A program made the translations under genes and the position numbers. A stretch of DNA of 64,000 bases from Alphaproteobacteria bacterium HGW-Alphaproteobacteria-7. GTDB taxonomy: Bacteria; Pseudomonadota; Alphaproteobacteria; Sphingomonadales; Sphingomonadaceae. The notes under the pieces were generated by a model. The model did no database searches. It worked only from the letters and a program-made list of their open reading frames with translations, and was not told where the DNA came from. Positions 17,562 to 24,857 of the stretch are shown here, piece after piece. Numbering within the stretch: position 1 is the stretch's first letter; each line of letters begins with the position of its first letter. The stretch spans positions 142,915-206,914 of the forward strand of contig PHEB01000001.1 in assembly GCA_002842735.1 (NCBI GenBank), given 5' to 3'.

Positions 17562-17807
17562 CGCCCTTCCCTACACGGAACGTATAGAGAACGCTAGTAA
17601 ATGTTGGATGATATACTCAAGAAAGCCCAACCCCGTATCCCCGGCCTGCGGCGGGGCAGACAAGTCCGGGGCGAAGAGGAGGTGACGACCACATCGGCGC
17701 GCAGCGCCGCAAGCGCGACTGCGCGCCCGCAGCGGGCGCAGCTTTGCTGCGCATCTAGCGAGGACGCCAAAACACTTGGGCGCCCGGAGGGACGAGCGCA
17801 AAACAAA
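17562..17807. other. Gene-free stretch with GC-rich palindromes
   Basis: Between rmuC (divergent start) and the def stop. It holds a CCCCGGCCTGCGGCGGGG-like palindrome near 17638-17655 and a GCGCAGC…GCTGCGC hairpin near 17725-17755, the latter placed like a terminator for def. A run of open frame through here is antisense to def and recR and is not coding. Confidence 0.5.
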
Positions 17808-18380
17808 CTACGCCGCTTGCCGCAATTTCTTCAGCTTCTTCAGCGCCATCGCCTTCTTCAACCGCGACAGGTGGTCGATGAACAGGATGCCTTCCAAGTG
17901 GTCCATCTCGTGTTGCAAACACGTCGCCATCAGGCCTTCCAGTTGTTCTTCGTGGGTCGCGCCGTCGAGATCCTGATAGCGCACACCGCAGGTCGCCGGA
18001 CGTTCGACGTCGGCGTAAATCTCCGGCACCGACAGGCAGCCTTCCTGATAGATCGAAAGATCGTCCGCCGGATCAAGGATCACCGGGTTGATGAACACCC
18101 GCGGTTCCTTTTTCGTGGCGGGATGGGTGTGGCTATGCCCGTCATGGCTGCATTCGACCGGGGGCGCATCGGGATCATCGGGTTGCAGATCGATCACCAG
18201 CACCCGCTTGGGCACGCCGACCTGAATCGCGGCGAGGCCAATGCCGGGGGCGTCATACATCGTCTCGAACATATCTTCGACCAGCGTGCGCAGATCGGCG
18301 TTGAACTCATGCGGTTCAACCGGGGTCGAGATGATTTTGAGCCGGGGGTCCGGCACTTCAAGGATTTCGCGTATGGCCAT
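17808..18380 (-). CDS. def: Peptide deformylase
   Basis: A 190-residue metalloenzyme that removes the formyl group from new proteins. All three motifs are present: [17 protein letters not shown] and QHEMDHLEG, which together hold the metal (Cys, two His) and the catalytic Glu. A histidine-rich insertion, [12 protein letters not shown] (about residues 87-98), lies between motifs 1 and 2. ATG 18380 gives the usual [15 protein letters not shown] start. It is in the same direction as recR, separated by an R3 repeat. Confidence 0.93.
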   Translation of the reverse strand: MAIREILEVPDPRLKIISTPVEPHEFNADLRTLVEDMFETMYDAPGIGLAAIQVGVPKRVLVIDLQPDDPDAPPVECSHDGHSHTHPATKKEPRVFINPVILDPADDLSIYQEGCLSVPEIYADVERPATCGVRYQDLDGATHEEQLEGLMATCLQHEMDHLEGILFIDHLSRLKKAMALKKLKKLRQAA

Positions 18381-18416
18381 GATTGGCGATTTAGTGCGCA
18401 CAGCTTGAAATCTCAA

Positions 18417-18484
18417 GTGAGTCCCCGTGCAGACGGGGATCTCGTTCGGAACTGCGGGAGGCTCCCGCCTGCGCGGGAGCTCAC
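18417..18484. repeat. Palindromic element R3 (BIME-like), intergenic copy
   Basis: Two inverted palindromic units: GTGAGTCCCCGTGCAGACGG at the left and GGGAGGCTCCCGCCTGCGCG near the right end. The element is 68 bp, exactly the length of the copy inside fmt at 19943-20010, and the two align throughout. It lies between def and recR. Confidence 0.82.
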
Positions 18485-18489
18485 AATTG

Positions 18490-19086
18490 TCACCCCATCG
18501 GCCGCCGCGCGCGCAATGCCTGCGCCAGCGTACCTTCATCAAGGTAGTCAAGCTCGCCCCCCACCGGCAATCCGTGGGCCAGCTGCGTCACCCGCAGCGG
18601 GAAGGCCTCGAGCCGTTCGGCAATGTAATGCGCGGTGGTCTGGCCTTCCAAGGTGGCGTTCATGGCGAGCACCACTTCGTCCACCGCGCCGCCTTCAACG
18701 CGGGCGAGCAGGCTGGCTATGCCCAAGTCCTCCGGCCCCACCCCGTCCAATGCCGAAAGCCGCCCGCCCAGCACATGATAGCGCCCCGGAAACAGCCGCG
18801 CACGGTCAAGCGCCCAGACATCCGCGACCTCTTCCACCACGCACAGGCTGCGCGAATCGCGGCGCGGATCGGTGCAGATGCCGCACGGGTCGCTGGTATC
18901 GACATTGCCGCAGGTGGCGCATTCCACCAGCGTTTCCGCAACCCCAGCCAACGCCTCCAGCAGCGCGGGCAGCGCCGTTTCGCGGTGCTTGACCAGCCAC
19001 AGCACCGCCCGCCGCGCCGAACGCGGCCCCAGACCCGGCAGACGGGCGAGCGCGGAACTCAGAGCTTCGATTTCCTGTGAGGCCAT
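18490..19086 (-). CDS. recR: Recombination mediator protein RecR
   Basis: A 198-residue protein of the RecFOR pathway that loads RecA at gaps. It has a helix-hairpin-helix ([19 protein letters not shown]), a four-cysteine zinc finger (CATCGN…CGIC) and a Toprim domain containing [13 protein letters not shown]. The length is standard. dnaX and the YbaB gene often found upstream are not here; instead an R4 repeat and fmt follow in divergent orientation. Confidence 0.93.
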   Translation of the reverse strand: MASQEIEALSSALARLPGLGPRSARRAVLWLVKHRETALPALLEALAGVAETLVECATCGNVDTSDPCGICTDPRRDSRSLCVVEEVADVWALDRARLFPGRYHVLGGRLSALDGVGPEDLGIASLLARVEGGAVDEVVLAMNATLEGQTTAHYIAERLEAFPLRVTQLAHGLPVGGELDYLDEGTLAQALRARRPMG

Positions 19087-19099
19087 GATTTTCCCCTAC

Positions 19100-19193
19100 C
19101 CGCTCGCCCTGAGCTTGTCGAAGGGCTGTTCTGCTCTTTATGGGACAGGCTAGAAGAAAGTGCGGGGCTTCGACAAGCTCAGCCTGAACGGGG
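19100..19193. repeat. Palindromic repeat family R4 (CTGAGCTTGTCGAAG), copy 1
   Basis: CCTGAGCTTGTCGAAGGGC at 19108-19126 is mirrored by GGGCTTCGACAAGCTCAGCC at 19165-19184. The core shares AAGAAAGTGCGG with the copy at 53441-53557. It occupies the whole recR-fmt divergent gap and ends eight bases before the fmt start, so it must contain or flank both promoters. Confidence 0.8.
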
Positions 19194-19201
19194 TTTGTGA
19201 G

Positions 19202-20161
19202 TTGCGCATCATTTTCATGGGAACACCCGATTTCGCGGTTCCAGCGCTGCAAGCCCTGAACGCGGCGGGGCATGATATTGCCTGCGTCTATACCCAGCCG
19301 CCGCGCGCTGCGGGCCGGGGCAAGCAGCTGCGCGCATCGCCGGTGCAGGTTGCGGCTGAGGCCTTGGGGCTGATGGTGCGATCGCCGGTGTCACTGAAGA
19401 ACGCCGAGGAGCAGGCCGCGTTTGCCGCGCTGAACGCCGATGTCGCGGTGGTGGCCGCTTACGGTTTGATCCTGCCGCAGGCGGTGCTGGATGCCGCTGC
19501 GCATGGCTGCCTCAACATCCACGCCAGCCTGCTGCCGCGCTGGCGCGGGGCGGCGCCGATCCACCGCGCGGTGATGGCGGGCGATGCGGAGACCGGCGTT
19601 ACGATCATGCAGATGGAAGCCGGGCTGGATACCGGGCCGATGCTGCACAAGGTGCGCGTGCCCGTGGGGCGCAAGACCACCGGCGGACTGACCGAAGAAC
19701 TCGCCGCCTTGGGGGCCAAGGCGATGGTTGCCGTGCTGGCCGATCTTACGGCTTTCGCGCCAGAGGTGCAGGACGACAGCGCCGCCATCTACGCGCCCAA
19801 GATCGACAAGGCCGAGGCGAAGATCGACTGGGCCGAGCCTGCCGCAGTGATCGAACGCAAGGTGCGCGCCCTGGCCCCGTTTCCCGGCGCGTGGTTTGCG
19901 TTGGAGGGCGAGCGGGTGAAGTTGCTGCTGGCTGAAACGGTGGTGAGTCCTCGCGCAGGCGGGGACCTCGTGCCAGACGCGGGAGGCTCCCGCCTGCGCG
20001 GGAGTTCGCAAATTGGCACGGTGCTGGACGATAATTTCGCCATCGCCTGCGGGGACGGCGCGCTACGCCCGCTAAAGCTCCAGCGCGCGGGCAAGCCGGC
20101 CATGTCGCGCGAAGACTTCCTGCGTGGGCGGCCGGTGGCGGCGGGCACGGTGCTGGTATGA
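19202..20161 (+). CDS. fmt: Methionyl-tRNA formyltransferase, with in-frame repeat insertion
   Basis: A 319-residue enzyme that formylates initiator Met-tRNA, the counterpart of def. The canonical start [13 protein letters not shown] fixes TTG 19202 as initiation codon. The catalytic loop is [20 protein letters not shown] and the acidic residue is in GLDTGPM. The C-terminal domain is interrupted at about residues 248-270 by an R3 palindromic element (19943-20010), translated as [20 protein letters not shown]; the frame resumes with [15 protein letters not shown]. The insertion lies between conserved blocks and keeps the frame, so the protein is probably active. Confidence 0.9.
   Translation: MRIIFMGTPDFAVPALQALNAAGHDIACVYTQPPRAAGRGKQLRASPVQVAAEALGLMVRSPVSLKNAEEQAAFAALNADVAVVAAYGLILPQAVLDAAAHGCLNIHASLLPRWRGAAPIHRAVMAGDAETGVTIMQMEAGLDTGPMLHKVRVPVGRKTTGGLTEELAALGAKAMVAVLADLTAFAPEVQDDSAAIYAPKIDKAEAKIDWAEPAAVIERKVRALAPFPGAWFALEGERVKLLLAETVVSPRAGGDLVPDAGGSRLRGSSQIGTVLDDNFAIACGDGALRPLKLQRAGKPAMSREDFLRGRPVAAGTVLV
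19943..20010. repeat. R3 palindromic element inside fmt
   Basis: A 68-bp inverted pair of palindromic units, GTGAGTCCTCGCGCAGGCGG … GGGAGGCTCCCGCCTGCGCG, matching the intergenic copy at 18417-18484 along its whole length. It is read through in frame by fmt. Confidence 0.85.
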
Positions 20162-20171
20162 GCCTGACGGA

Positions 20172-20921
20172 ATGACCCGCTTCGCGCTCACCCTCGAATT
20201 TGACGGCACGCCGTTCCACGGGCTGCAACGCCAGTCCAACGGGCCGAGCGTGCAGCAATCGGTCGAAACCGCGCTGCACCGCATCACCGGTGAACACGCC
20301 ACGCTCCACAGCGCCGGGCGCACCGATGCGGGGGTGCACGCGCTGGGGATGCGATCCCATGTCGACCTTGAAAAAGACATCACCGCGTTCCGATTGATGG
20401 GGGCGCTGAATGCCCACCTGCGGCCTGATCCGATTGCGGTCACAGCTTGCGAGATTGTGCCGGACGATTGGCACGCGCGCTTTTCCTGCACAGGCAGGCG
20501 CTATCTCTACCGCATCGTCAACCGCCGCGCACCGCTCGCCTTGCAGCGCGATCGGGCGTGGCAGGTGGCGACCCCGCTGGATGCCGACGCGATGCACCAT
20601 GCTGCGCAGGTGCTGGTGGGGCGGCATGATTTCACTACCTTCCGATCCATCCATTGTCAGGCAGCCGATCCGGTCAAGACGCTCGACCGGCTCGACGTTG
20701 AGCGGGTTGGTGAGGACGTGCACATCCACGCCGCCGCGCGTTCGTTCCTGCATCATCAGGTGCGCAGCATGGTCGGGTGCCTCAAACTGGTGGGCACCGG
20801 AACGTGGGACTCCGCCCGCCTCGCCGCCGCGCTGGCCGCGCGGGATCGCGGCGCATTGGGCCTGAACGCACCGCCGCATGGGTTATATTTTGTCGAGGCG
20901 GTTTACCCAACGTCACCCTAG
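20172..20921 (+). CDS. truA: tRNA pseudouridine synthase A
   Basis: A 249-residue enzyme that makes pseudouridine at positions 38-40 of tRNA. The catalytic aspartate is Asp52 in [11 protein letters not shown]. Further family segments are [20 protein letters not shown] and [15 protein letters not shown] 20172 begins [17 protein letters not shown], 10 bases after the fmt stop; def-fmt-truA neighbours are common. An R1 repeat follows the stop. Confidence 0.94.
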   Translation: MTRFALTLEFDGTPFHGLQRQSNGPSVQQSVETALHRITGEHATLHSAGRTDAGVHALGMRSHVDLEKDITAFRLMGALNAHLRPDPIAVTACEIVPDDWHARFSCTGRRYLYRIVNRRAPLALQRDRAWQVATPLDADAMHHAAQVLVGRHDFTTFRSIHCQAADPVKTLDRLDVERVGEDVHIHAAARSFLHHQVRSMVGCLKLVGTGTWDSARLAAALAARDRGALGLNAPPHGLYFVEAVYPTSP

Positions 20922-20927
20922 CCACCA

Positions 20928-21025
20928 CGTCATTGCGAGCGTAGCGAAGCAATCCAGCCCCGCATTTGCTGGCCAGTCCCGCGCCTGCTGGATTGCCACG
21001 GAGCCTGCGGCCACGCGCAATGACG
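20928..21025. repeat. Palindromic repeat family R1, copy 3
   Basis: Starts CGTCATTGCGAGCGTAGCGA and ends CACGCGCAATGACG, an inverted pair with the inner arms CAATCCAGC and GCTGGATTGC. It fills the gap between truA and the dehydrogenase and ends 18 bases before that gene's start. Confidence 0.8.
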
Positions 21026-21043
21026 AAATCGAGGATCGAACTT

Positions 21044-22153
21044 ATGACCACCGGAAAACAGCTTTTCACCACCCTCACCGCCGACGGCAAATTGACGCTC
21101 GAAGTGGCCGAGGCCACCTTCCCCGCGCCCACCGGCAATCAGGTGCTGGTCAAGATGGAGGCCGCGCCGATCAACCCGTCCGATCTGGCGATCCTCACCA
21201 GCGCGGCCGATTTCGACAATGCCCAATACACCCCCGGCAAGGTGGTGGCGACCATGCCCGAACCGTTCCTGTCGGGCCAGAAAGGCCGCCACGGCCAGCG
21301 CCTGCCTGCGGGCAACGAAGGCGCAGGCACCGTGGTCGCCTGCGGTGATAGCGACATGGCAAAGGCGCTGATGGGCACGCGCGTCGCCTGCGTTCCGGGC
21401 AGCGCGTTCAGCCAATATGCCATTGCCGATGCGATGATGTGCCTGCCGCTGGGCGATCATTCTTCCGAGGAAGGCGCGTCGAGCTTCGTCAACCCGATGA
21501 CCGCTCTGGCCTTCGTCGAAACCGCGAAGCTGGAAGGCCATTCCGCGATCATCCACCTCGCCGCCGCGTCCAACCTCGGCCAGATGCTCAATCGGATCTG
21601 CATCGAAGACGGGATGAAGCTGGTCAACATCGTGCGCCGCGATGAACACGTCGAACTGCTCAAATCGCAGGGCGCGCAATATGTCGTGAACTCGTCCGCC
21701 CCGACCTACATGGCCGATCTGCGCGCGGCGATTAAGGAAACCGGCGCGTTCCTCGGCTTTGATCCGATTGGCGGCGGGCAAAACTCCGACCATGTGCTGA
21801 AAGCGATGGAGCAGGTCGCATCCAGCCAGATGACCGAGTTTTCGCGCTACGGATCGAACCAGGACAAGAAGATGTATATGTACGGGCGGCTTGACCTGTC
21901 GCCGACGATCCTGACGCCTTCCTATGGCCTGCAATGGAGTGTTGCGGGCTGGTTGCTGACCCCGTTCCTGCAACGTGCGGGCATGGAAACCGTGGTGCGG
22001 CTGCGCACGCGGGTGCAGCAGAACCTCACCACCACCTTCGCTTCGCATTACAAGGCGAAGGTGACGCTGGAAGGAATGCTGGAGAAGGACGTGATCAGCG
22101 ATTACCGCCAGATGAAAACCGGCGAGAAATATCTGGTTACGCCCTGGGGCTGA
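21044..22153 (+). CDS. MDR-superfamily dehydrogenase/quinone oxidoreductase
   Basis: A 369-residue medium-chain dehydrogenase/reductase. The GroES-like N-terminal half has NPSDLAIL and the GNEGAGTVVACG turn. The Rossmann half carries HLAAASNLGQML, then VNIVRRDEHVELLKSQGAQYV for cofactor binding. No structural zinc cysteine cluster is seen, so a zinc-free NAD(P)H:quinone or enoyl reductase is more likely than an alcohol dehydrogenase. GAGGA precedes ATG 21044. The substrate is unknown. Confidence 0.8.
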   Translation: MTTGKQLFTTLTADGKLTLEVAEATFPAPTGNQVLVKMEAAPINPSDLAILTSAADFDNAQYTPGKVVATMPEPFLSGQKGRHGQRLPAGNEGAGTVVACGDSDMAKALMGTRVACVPGSAFSQYAIADAMMCLPLGDHSSEEGASSFVNPMTALAFVETAKLEGHSAIIHLAAASNLGQMLNRICIEDGMKLVNIVRRDEHVELLKSQGAQYVVNSSAPTYMADLRAAIKETGAFLGFDPIGGGQNSDHVLKAMEQVASSQMTEFSRYGSNQDKKMYMYGRLDLSPTILTPSYGLQWSVAGWLLTPFLQRAGMETVVRLRTRVQQNLTTTFASHYKAKVTLEGMLEKDVISDYRQMKTGEKYLVTPWG

Positions 22154-22455
22154 TTCAACGCACCGCCGCTGCCGGGCATTCAGGAAGCCGTGACGGTTCC
22201 TGAATGTAGGAGACACATGTGACACTGTCCTGAAACCAAAAACCCGCCCCCCATGCTGCGCCGCGCGCGATCCGGCGCGGCCTGCAACCCCGGCTGCGCG
22301 CAGAAACGGATTAGGAGAGGGTCGCACAATCATCGAGCCAGACTGCCAGCAGCAAGCCAGGTAGGAAAGGAGGCACTGCTGGCCCGGAGGGGATGGCAGC
22401 TTTCAGGGATGCGGTTGCAGTTGTCGGAGGGCTGGAAGTGGGTGGATTTGCGGCC

Positions 22456-22547
22456 ATCCCTCGTCATCCCGGCGACGGATGGGACGCAGGGCGGTGCGCA
22501 CTGCCCGATGAGGCTCTGGGCCCCGGCCTTCGCCGGGGTGACGGGAA
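22456..22547. repeat. Palindromic repeat family R2, inverted pair
   Basis: CATCCCTCGTCATCCCGGCG at the left and CCCCGGCCTTCGCCGGGG followed by TGACGGGAA at the right. The right half matches 8497-8524 with one or two changes. Confidence 0.7.
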
Positions 22548-22671
22548 CGTCCGCTTCGGGATCGATTGCTGAACGGCGGTTTTCAGCGGCGAGAATGCTA
22601 GACCGCTTTCGGGATTGCGCATCGACCCCGCTTATGATTGCTGATGGGTGGATTCCCGCCATTCTCTCAAT

Positions 22672-22762
22672 CGTCGCCCCGTGCTTGACACGGGGCTTGG
22701 CTTCCTTGTTTCGACACCATCGAAGGAGAAAAGCCTGACCCCGTGTCAAGCACGGGGCGACG
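22672..22762. repeat. R5 inverted pair, empty
   Basis: The left unit 22672-22695 (CGTCGCCCCGTGCTTGACAC then GGGG) and the right unit 22739-22762 are exact reverse complements over 24 bp. Each unit also contains the internal palindrome CCCCGTG…CACGGGG. The same two 24-mers flank the GIY-YIG gene at 48995-49018 and 49377-49400. Confidence 0.85.
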
Positions 22763-22839
22763 AATCTTGGAAAGTCGTGAATGTGGTCGCTAGCCGAATC
22801 TCAGCTTTTAGCGAGATTTCCGAAAAAGCCGCCGCCCCC

Positions 22840-23826
22840 TCACCCCCCGTCAAACGCCGCCTGCACCGCTGCCGCATCGCTAATCCCGCCCGCGATCAGC
22901 ACCATCAGCAGCACCCGCGCCTTGGCCGGGCCGAGCGCGCGGGCTGCCACCAGCCCCAGCGCATCGTCATCCACTTCGACATTGCGGTCGACGATGCCTT
23001 CGTCCACCCGGCTTGATCGCACCACCGGCACGCCTGCCGCCGCTGCCTCGGCCAGCGCGGCGATCACGCAGGCGGGCGCGTTGCCCTGCCCCATTCCGGC
23101 GAGCACAATCCCCTTGCATCCGATGCCGAGCAGTGCCTTGACCGGTTGTTCATCCATCCCGGCGCCCGCGGTCAGGATCGCCACGCGCGGCAGCGTAGCG
23201 GGCCATGCAAAGCGCGCACGTTCGCCCAATCTGTGCGGCGGGCCGAACCAGTCGAGACGCGCCGGGGTCACGCGCGCAATGCTCCCGCGCGGAAAGCTTT
23301 TGAATGCATCGATGCTGCTCGTCGCCGCCTTGCGAGCATCGCGCGCCGCCAGCACGCCGTCACCCATCACCAGCAACACGCCGCGCCCCGCCGCCGCAGG
23401 GTCGCTCACCACCCGCACCGCATTGGCGAAATTGCGCATCCCGTCCGCCCCCACCGCATCGGCAGGCCGCATCGCGCCGACCAGCACAACCGGCTTGCCC
23501 GCAGGCAGGGTGAGATCGAGCAGGAACGCGGTTTCCTCCGCCGTATCCGTGCCGTGGGTGATGATAACGCCGGTAATCGCGGGATCGGCGAGCGCGCCCG
23601 CGCAGGCCGCGTGCAGCGCCTGCCACTGCGGCCAGCCGATGTCCTGCGAACCGATCTGCGCGATGTCCTGCGGGATCAACTCCGCGTCGAGGCCCAGCCC
23701 GGCCAGATTGCCCAGCATGGCATCAAGCGACAATCCGCCGGGTTGATAGGCCGCGCTGGTGGCGCTTTCCGCCGCGCCGGCAATCGTGCCGCCGGTGCCC
23801 AGAACAAGAATGCGCGGGTTGGTCAT
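22840..23826 (-). CDS. Asparaginase family amidohydrolase
   Basis: A 328-residue enzyme of the bacterial L-asparaginase family, hydrolysing asparagine to aspartate and ammonia. The first nucleophile threonine is in LGTGGTIAG and the second active-site motif is THGTDTAEET, with the lysine of VLVGAMRP…. No signal peptide is visible, so it should be cytoplasmic (AnsA-like location, although the sequence resembles type II in layout). It is alone on the minus strand, between the repeat-rich gap and tRNA-Val. Confidence 0.88.
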   Translation of the reverse strand: MTNPRILVLGTGGTIAGAAESATSAAYQPGGLSLDAMLGNLAGLGLDAELIPQDIAQIGSQDIGWPQWQALHAACAGALADPAITGVIITHGTDTAEETAFLLDLTLPAGKPVVLVGAMRPADAVGADGMRNFANAVRVVSDPAAAGRGVLLVMGDGVLAARDARKAATSSIDAFKSFPRGSIARVTPARLDWFGPPHRLGERARFAWPATLPRVAILTAGAGMDEQPVKALLGIGCKGIVLAGMGQGNAPACVIAALAEAAAAGVPVVRSSRVDEGIVDRNVEVDDDALGLVAARALGPAKARVLLMVLIAGGISDAAAVQAAFDGG

Positions 23827-23919
23827 CCGCCTGCCCTACTCATCCGCGCCCGCCAGCGCCAGCACCAGAAGGCAATTGCATTTGCGCAAACCTGCGTTAG
23901 AGAGCGCATCCGCATAGTG

Positions 23920-23995
23920 GGGCGGTTAGCTCAGTTGGTAGAGCATCTCGTTTACACCGAGAGGGTCAGCGGTTCGAGCCCGTTACCGCCCACCA
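23920..23995 (+). tRNA. tRNA-Val (anticodon UAC)
   Basis: A 76-nt cloverleaf. The 7-bp acceptor stem GGGCGGT/ACCGCCC closes it. The anticodon stem TCTCG/CGAGA encloses the loop TTTACAC with anticodon TAC at 23953-23955, reading GUA and other GUN valine codons. The T-loop is GGTTCGAGCC. The encoded CCA end is at 23993-23995. Confidence 0.96.
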
Positions 23996-24107
23996 TATTT
24001 TCAGTTGCTTGGTTCGCTTCCCTGAAATTCTCGATGTCCGGCGGTCACTCCACCTGCATTGTCGGGCCCGCAAACTCCCGATACATGGCGGCCAAAGGAA
24101 TATCCCA

Positions 24108-24773
24108 ATGCCCCGTTTTGCCACTGGCGTCGTCAAGTTCCAGCGCGAAGTCTTCCCTGAAAAGCGGGAGCTGTTTGAACAGCTGAGCGCGGGCCAAAGC
24201 CCCGAAGCGCTGTTCATCACCTGCTCGGATAGCCGGATCGAAACCGCGATGATCACCCAGACCGATCCGGGCGACCTGTTCATCTGCCGCAATGCGGGCA
24301 ACATCGTGCCCCCGCACACCAACGAAACCGGCGGGATGACCGCATCGATCGAATTTGCCATCGGCGCGCTTCATATTCCGCACATTGTCATCTGCGGGCA
24401 TACCGAATGCGGCGCGATGGCAGGCGCGATGAACCGCGCGGGGCTGACAGGCCTGCCCCACGTCAGCAAATGGTTGGGCTTTGTGCAGGGTGCGATCGAT
24501 ATCGTCGAGGCGATGGGTGCTGGCCTTGATCCCGAGGCAAAGATGCGGATGCTGCTGGAGCAGAACGTGATCCTGCAATTGCAGCACATCAAAACCCACC
24601 CGACCGTTGCGGTTGCCTTGGCACAAAAGGAAGTCCGGCTGCACGGCTGGGTATATGATATCGCAACCGGGCAGGTGGCAGCCTACGACGAAGCGACCGA
24701 AAGCTGGTTACCGGTTGAAGATCACTATGCCGCTGAACTTGCTGCAGCGGCGATGGAAAGCCACCACTGCTGA
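24108..24773 (+). CDS. Beta-class carbonic anhydrase
   Basis: A 221-residue enzyme interconverting CO2 and bicarbonate. Zinc ligands and the catalytic dyad are visible: CSDSRI (Cys, Asp, Arg) and HTECGAM (His, Cys). The frame is open upstream to 24009, but MPRFATGVVKFQREVFPEKR from ATG 24108 is the family start and AAGGAA lies before it. It is 112 bp after tRNA-Val. No signal peptide, so cytoplasmic. Confidence 0.93.
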   Translation: MPRFATGVVKFQREVFPEKRELFEQLSAGQSPEALFITCSDSRIETAMITQTDPGDLFICRNAGNIVPPHTNETGGMTASIEFAIGALHIPHIVICGHTECGAMAGAMNRAGLTGLPHVSKWLGFVQGAIDIVEAMGAGLDPEAKMRMLLEQNVILQLQHIKTHPTVAVALAQKEVRLHGWVYDIATGQVAAYDEATESWLPVEDHYAAELAAAAMESHHC

Positions 24774-24857
24774 ATCGCGCCACTTTCCCATTACACGTTC
24801 CTTGATCCTGCGCTTCGACACGCGCATGACCGCGATACGGAAACAGGAGAGCGAGCG

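Larger units (their letters stand above)
22209..22762. mobile_element. Repeat-rich locus with the same layout as the GIY-YIG element but no gene
   Basis: The only gene-free gap over 300 bp (22154-22839). It starts with a module, GGAGACACATGTGACACTGT at 22209, that continues CCTGAA; AGGTAGGAAAGG follows at 22359, then GGGTGGATT at 22440 and again at 22646. An R2 pair lies at 22456-22547. It ends with two perfect 24-bp inverted repeats (R5) at 22672-22695 and 22739-22762, separated by 43 bp. The first module, the GGTAGGAAAGG block, the GGTGGATT block and the R5 pair recur in the same order at 48762-49400, where a GIY-YIG gene occupies the space between the R5 copies. Confidence 0.6.

Noticed and set aside
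17601..18992. 463-codon plus-strand frame
   Set aside because: Antisense to def and recR, both certain.
22253..22738. 161-codon frame in the gene-free gap
   Set aside because: Most of its peptide is translated repeat DNA (LWAPAFAGVTG and VAPCLTRGL from R2 and R5). No start signal.
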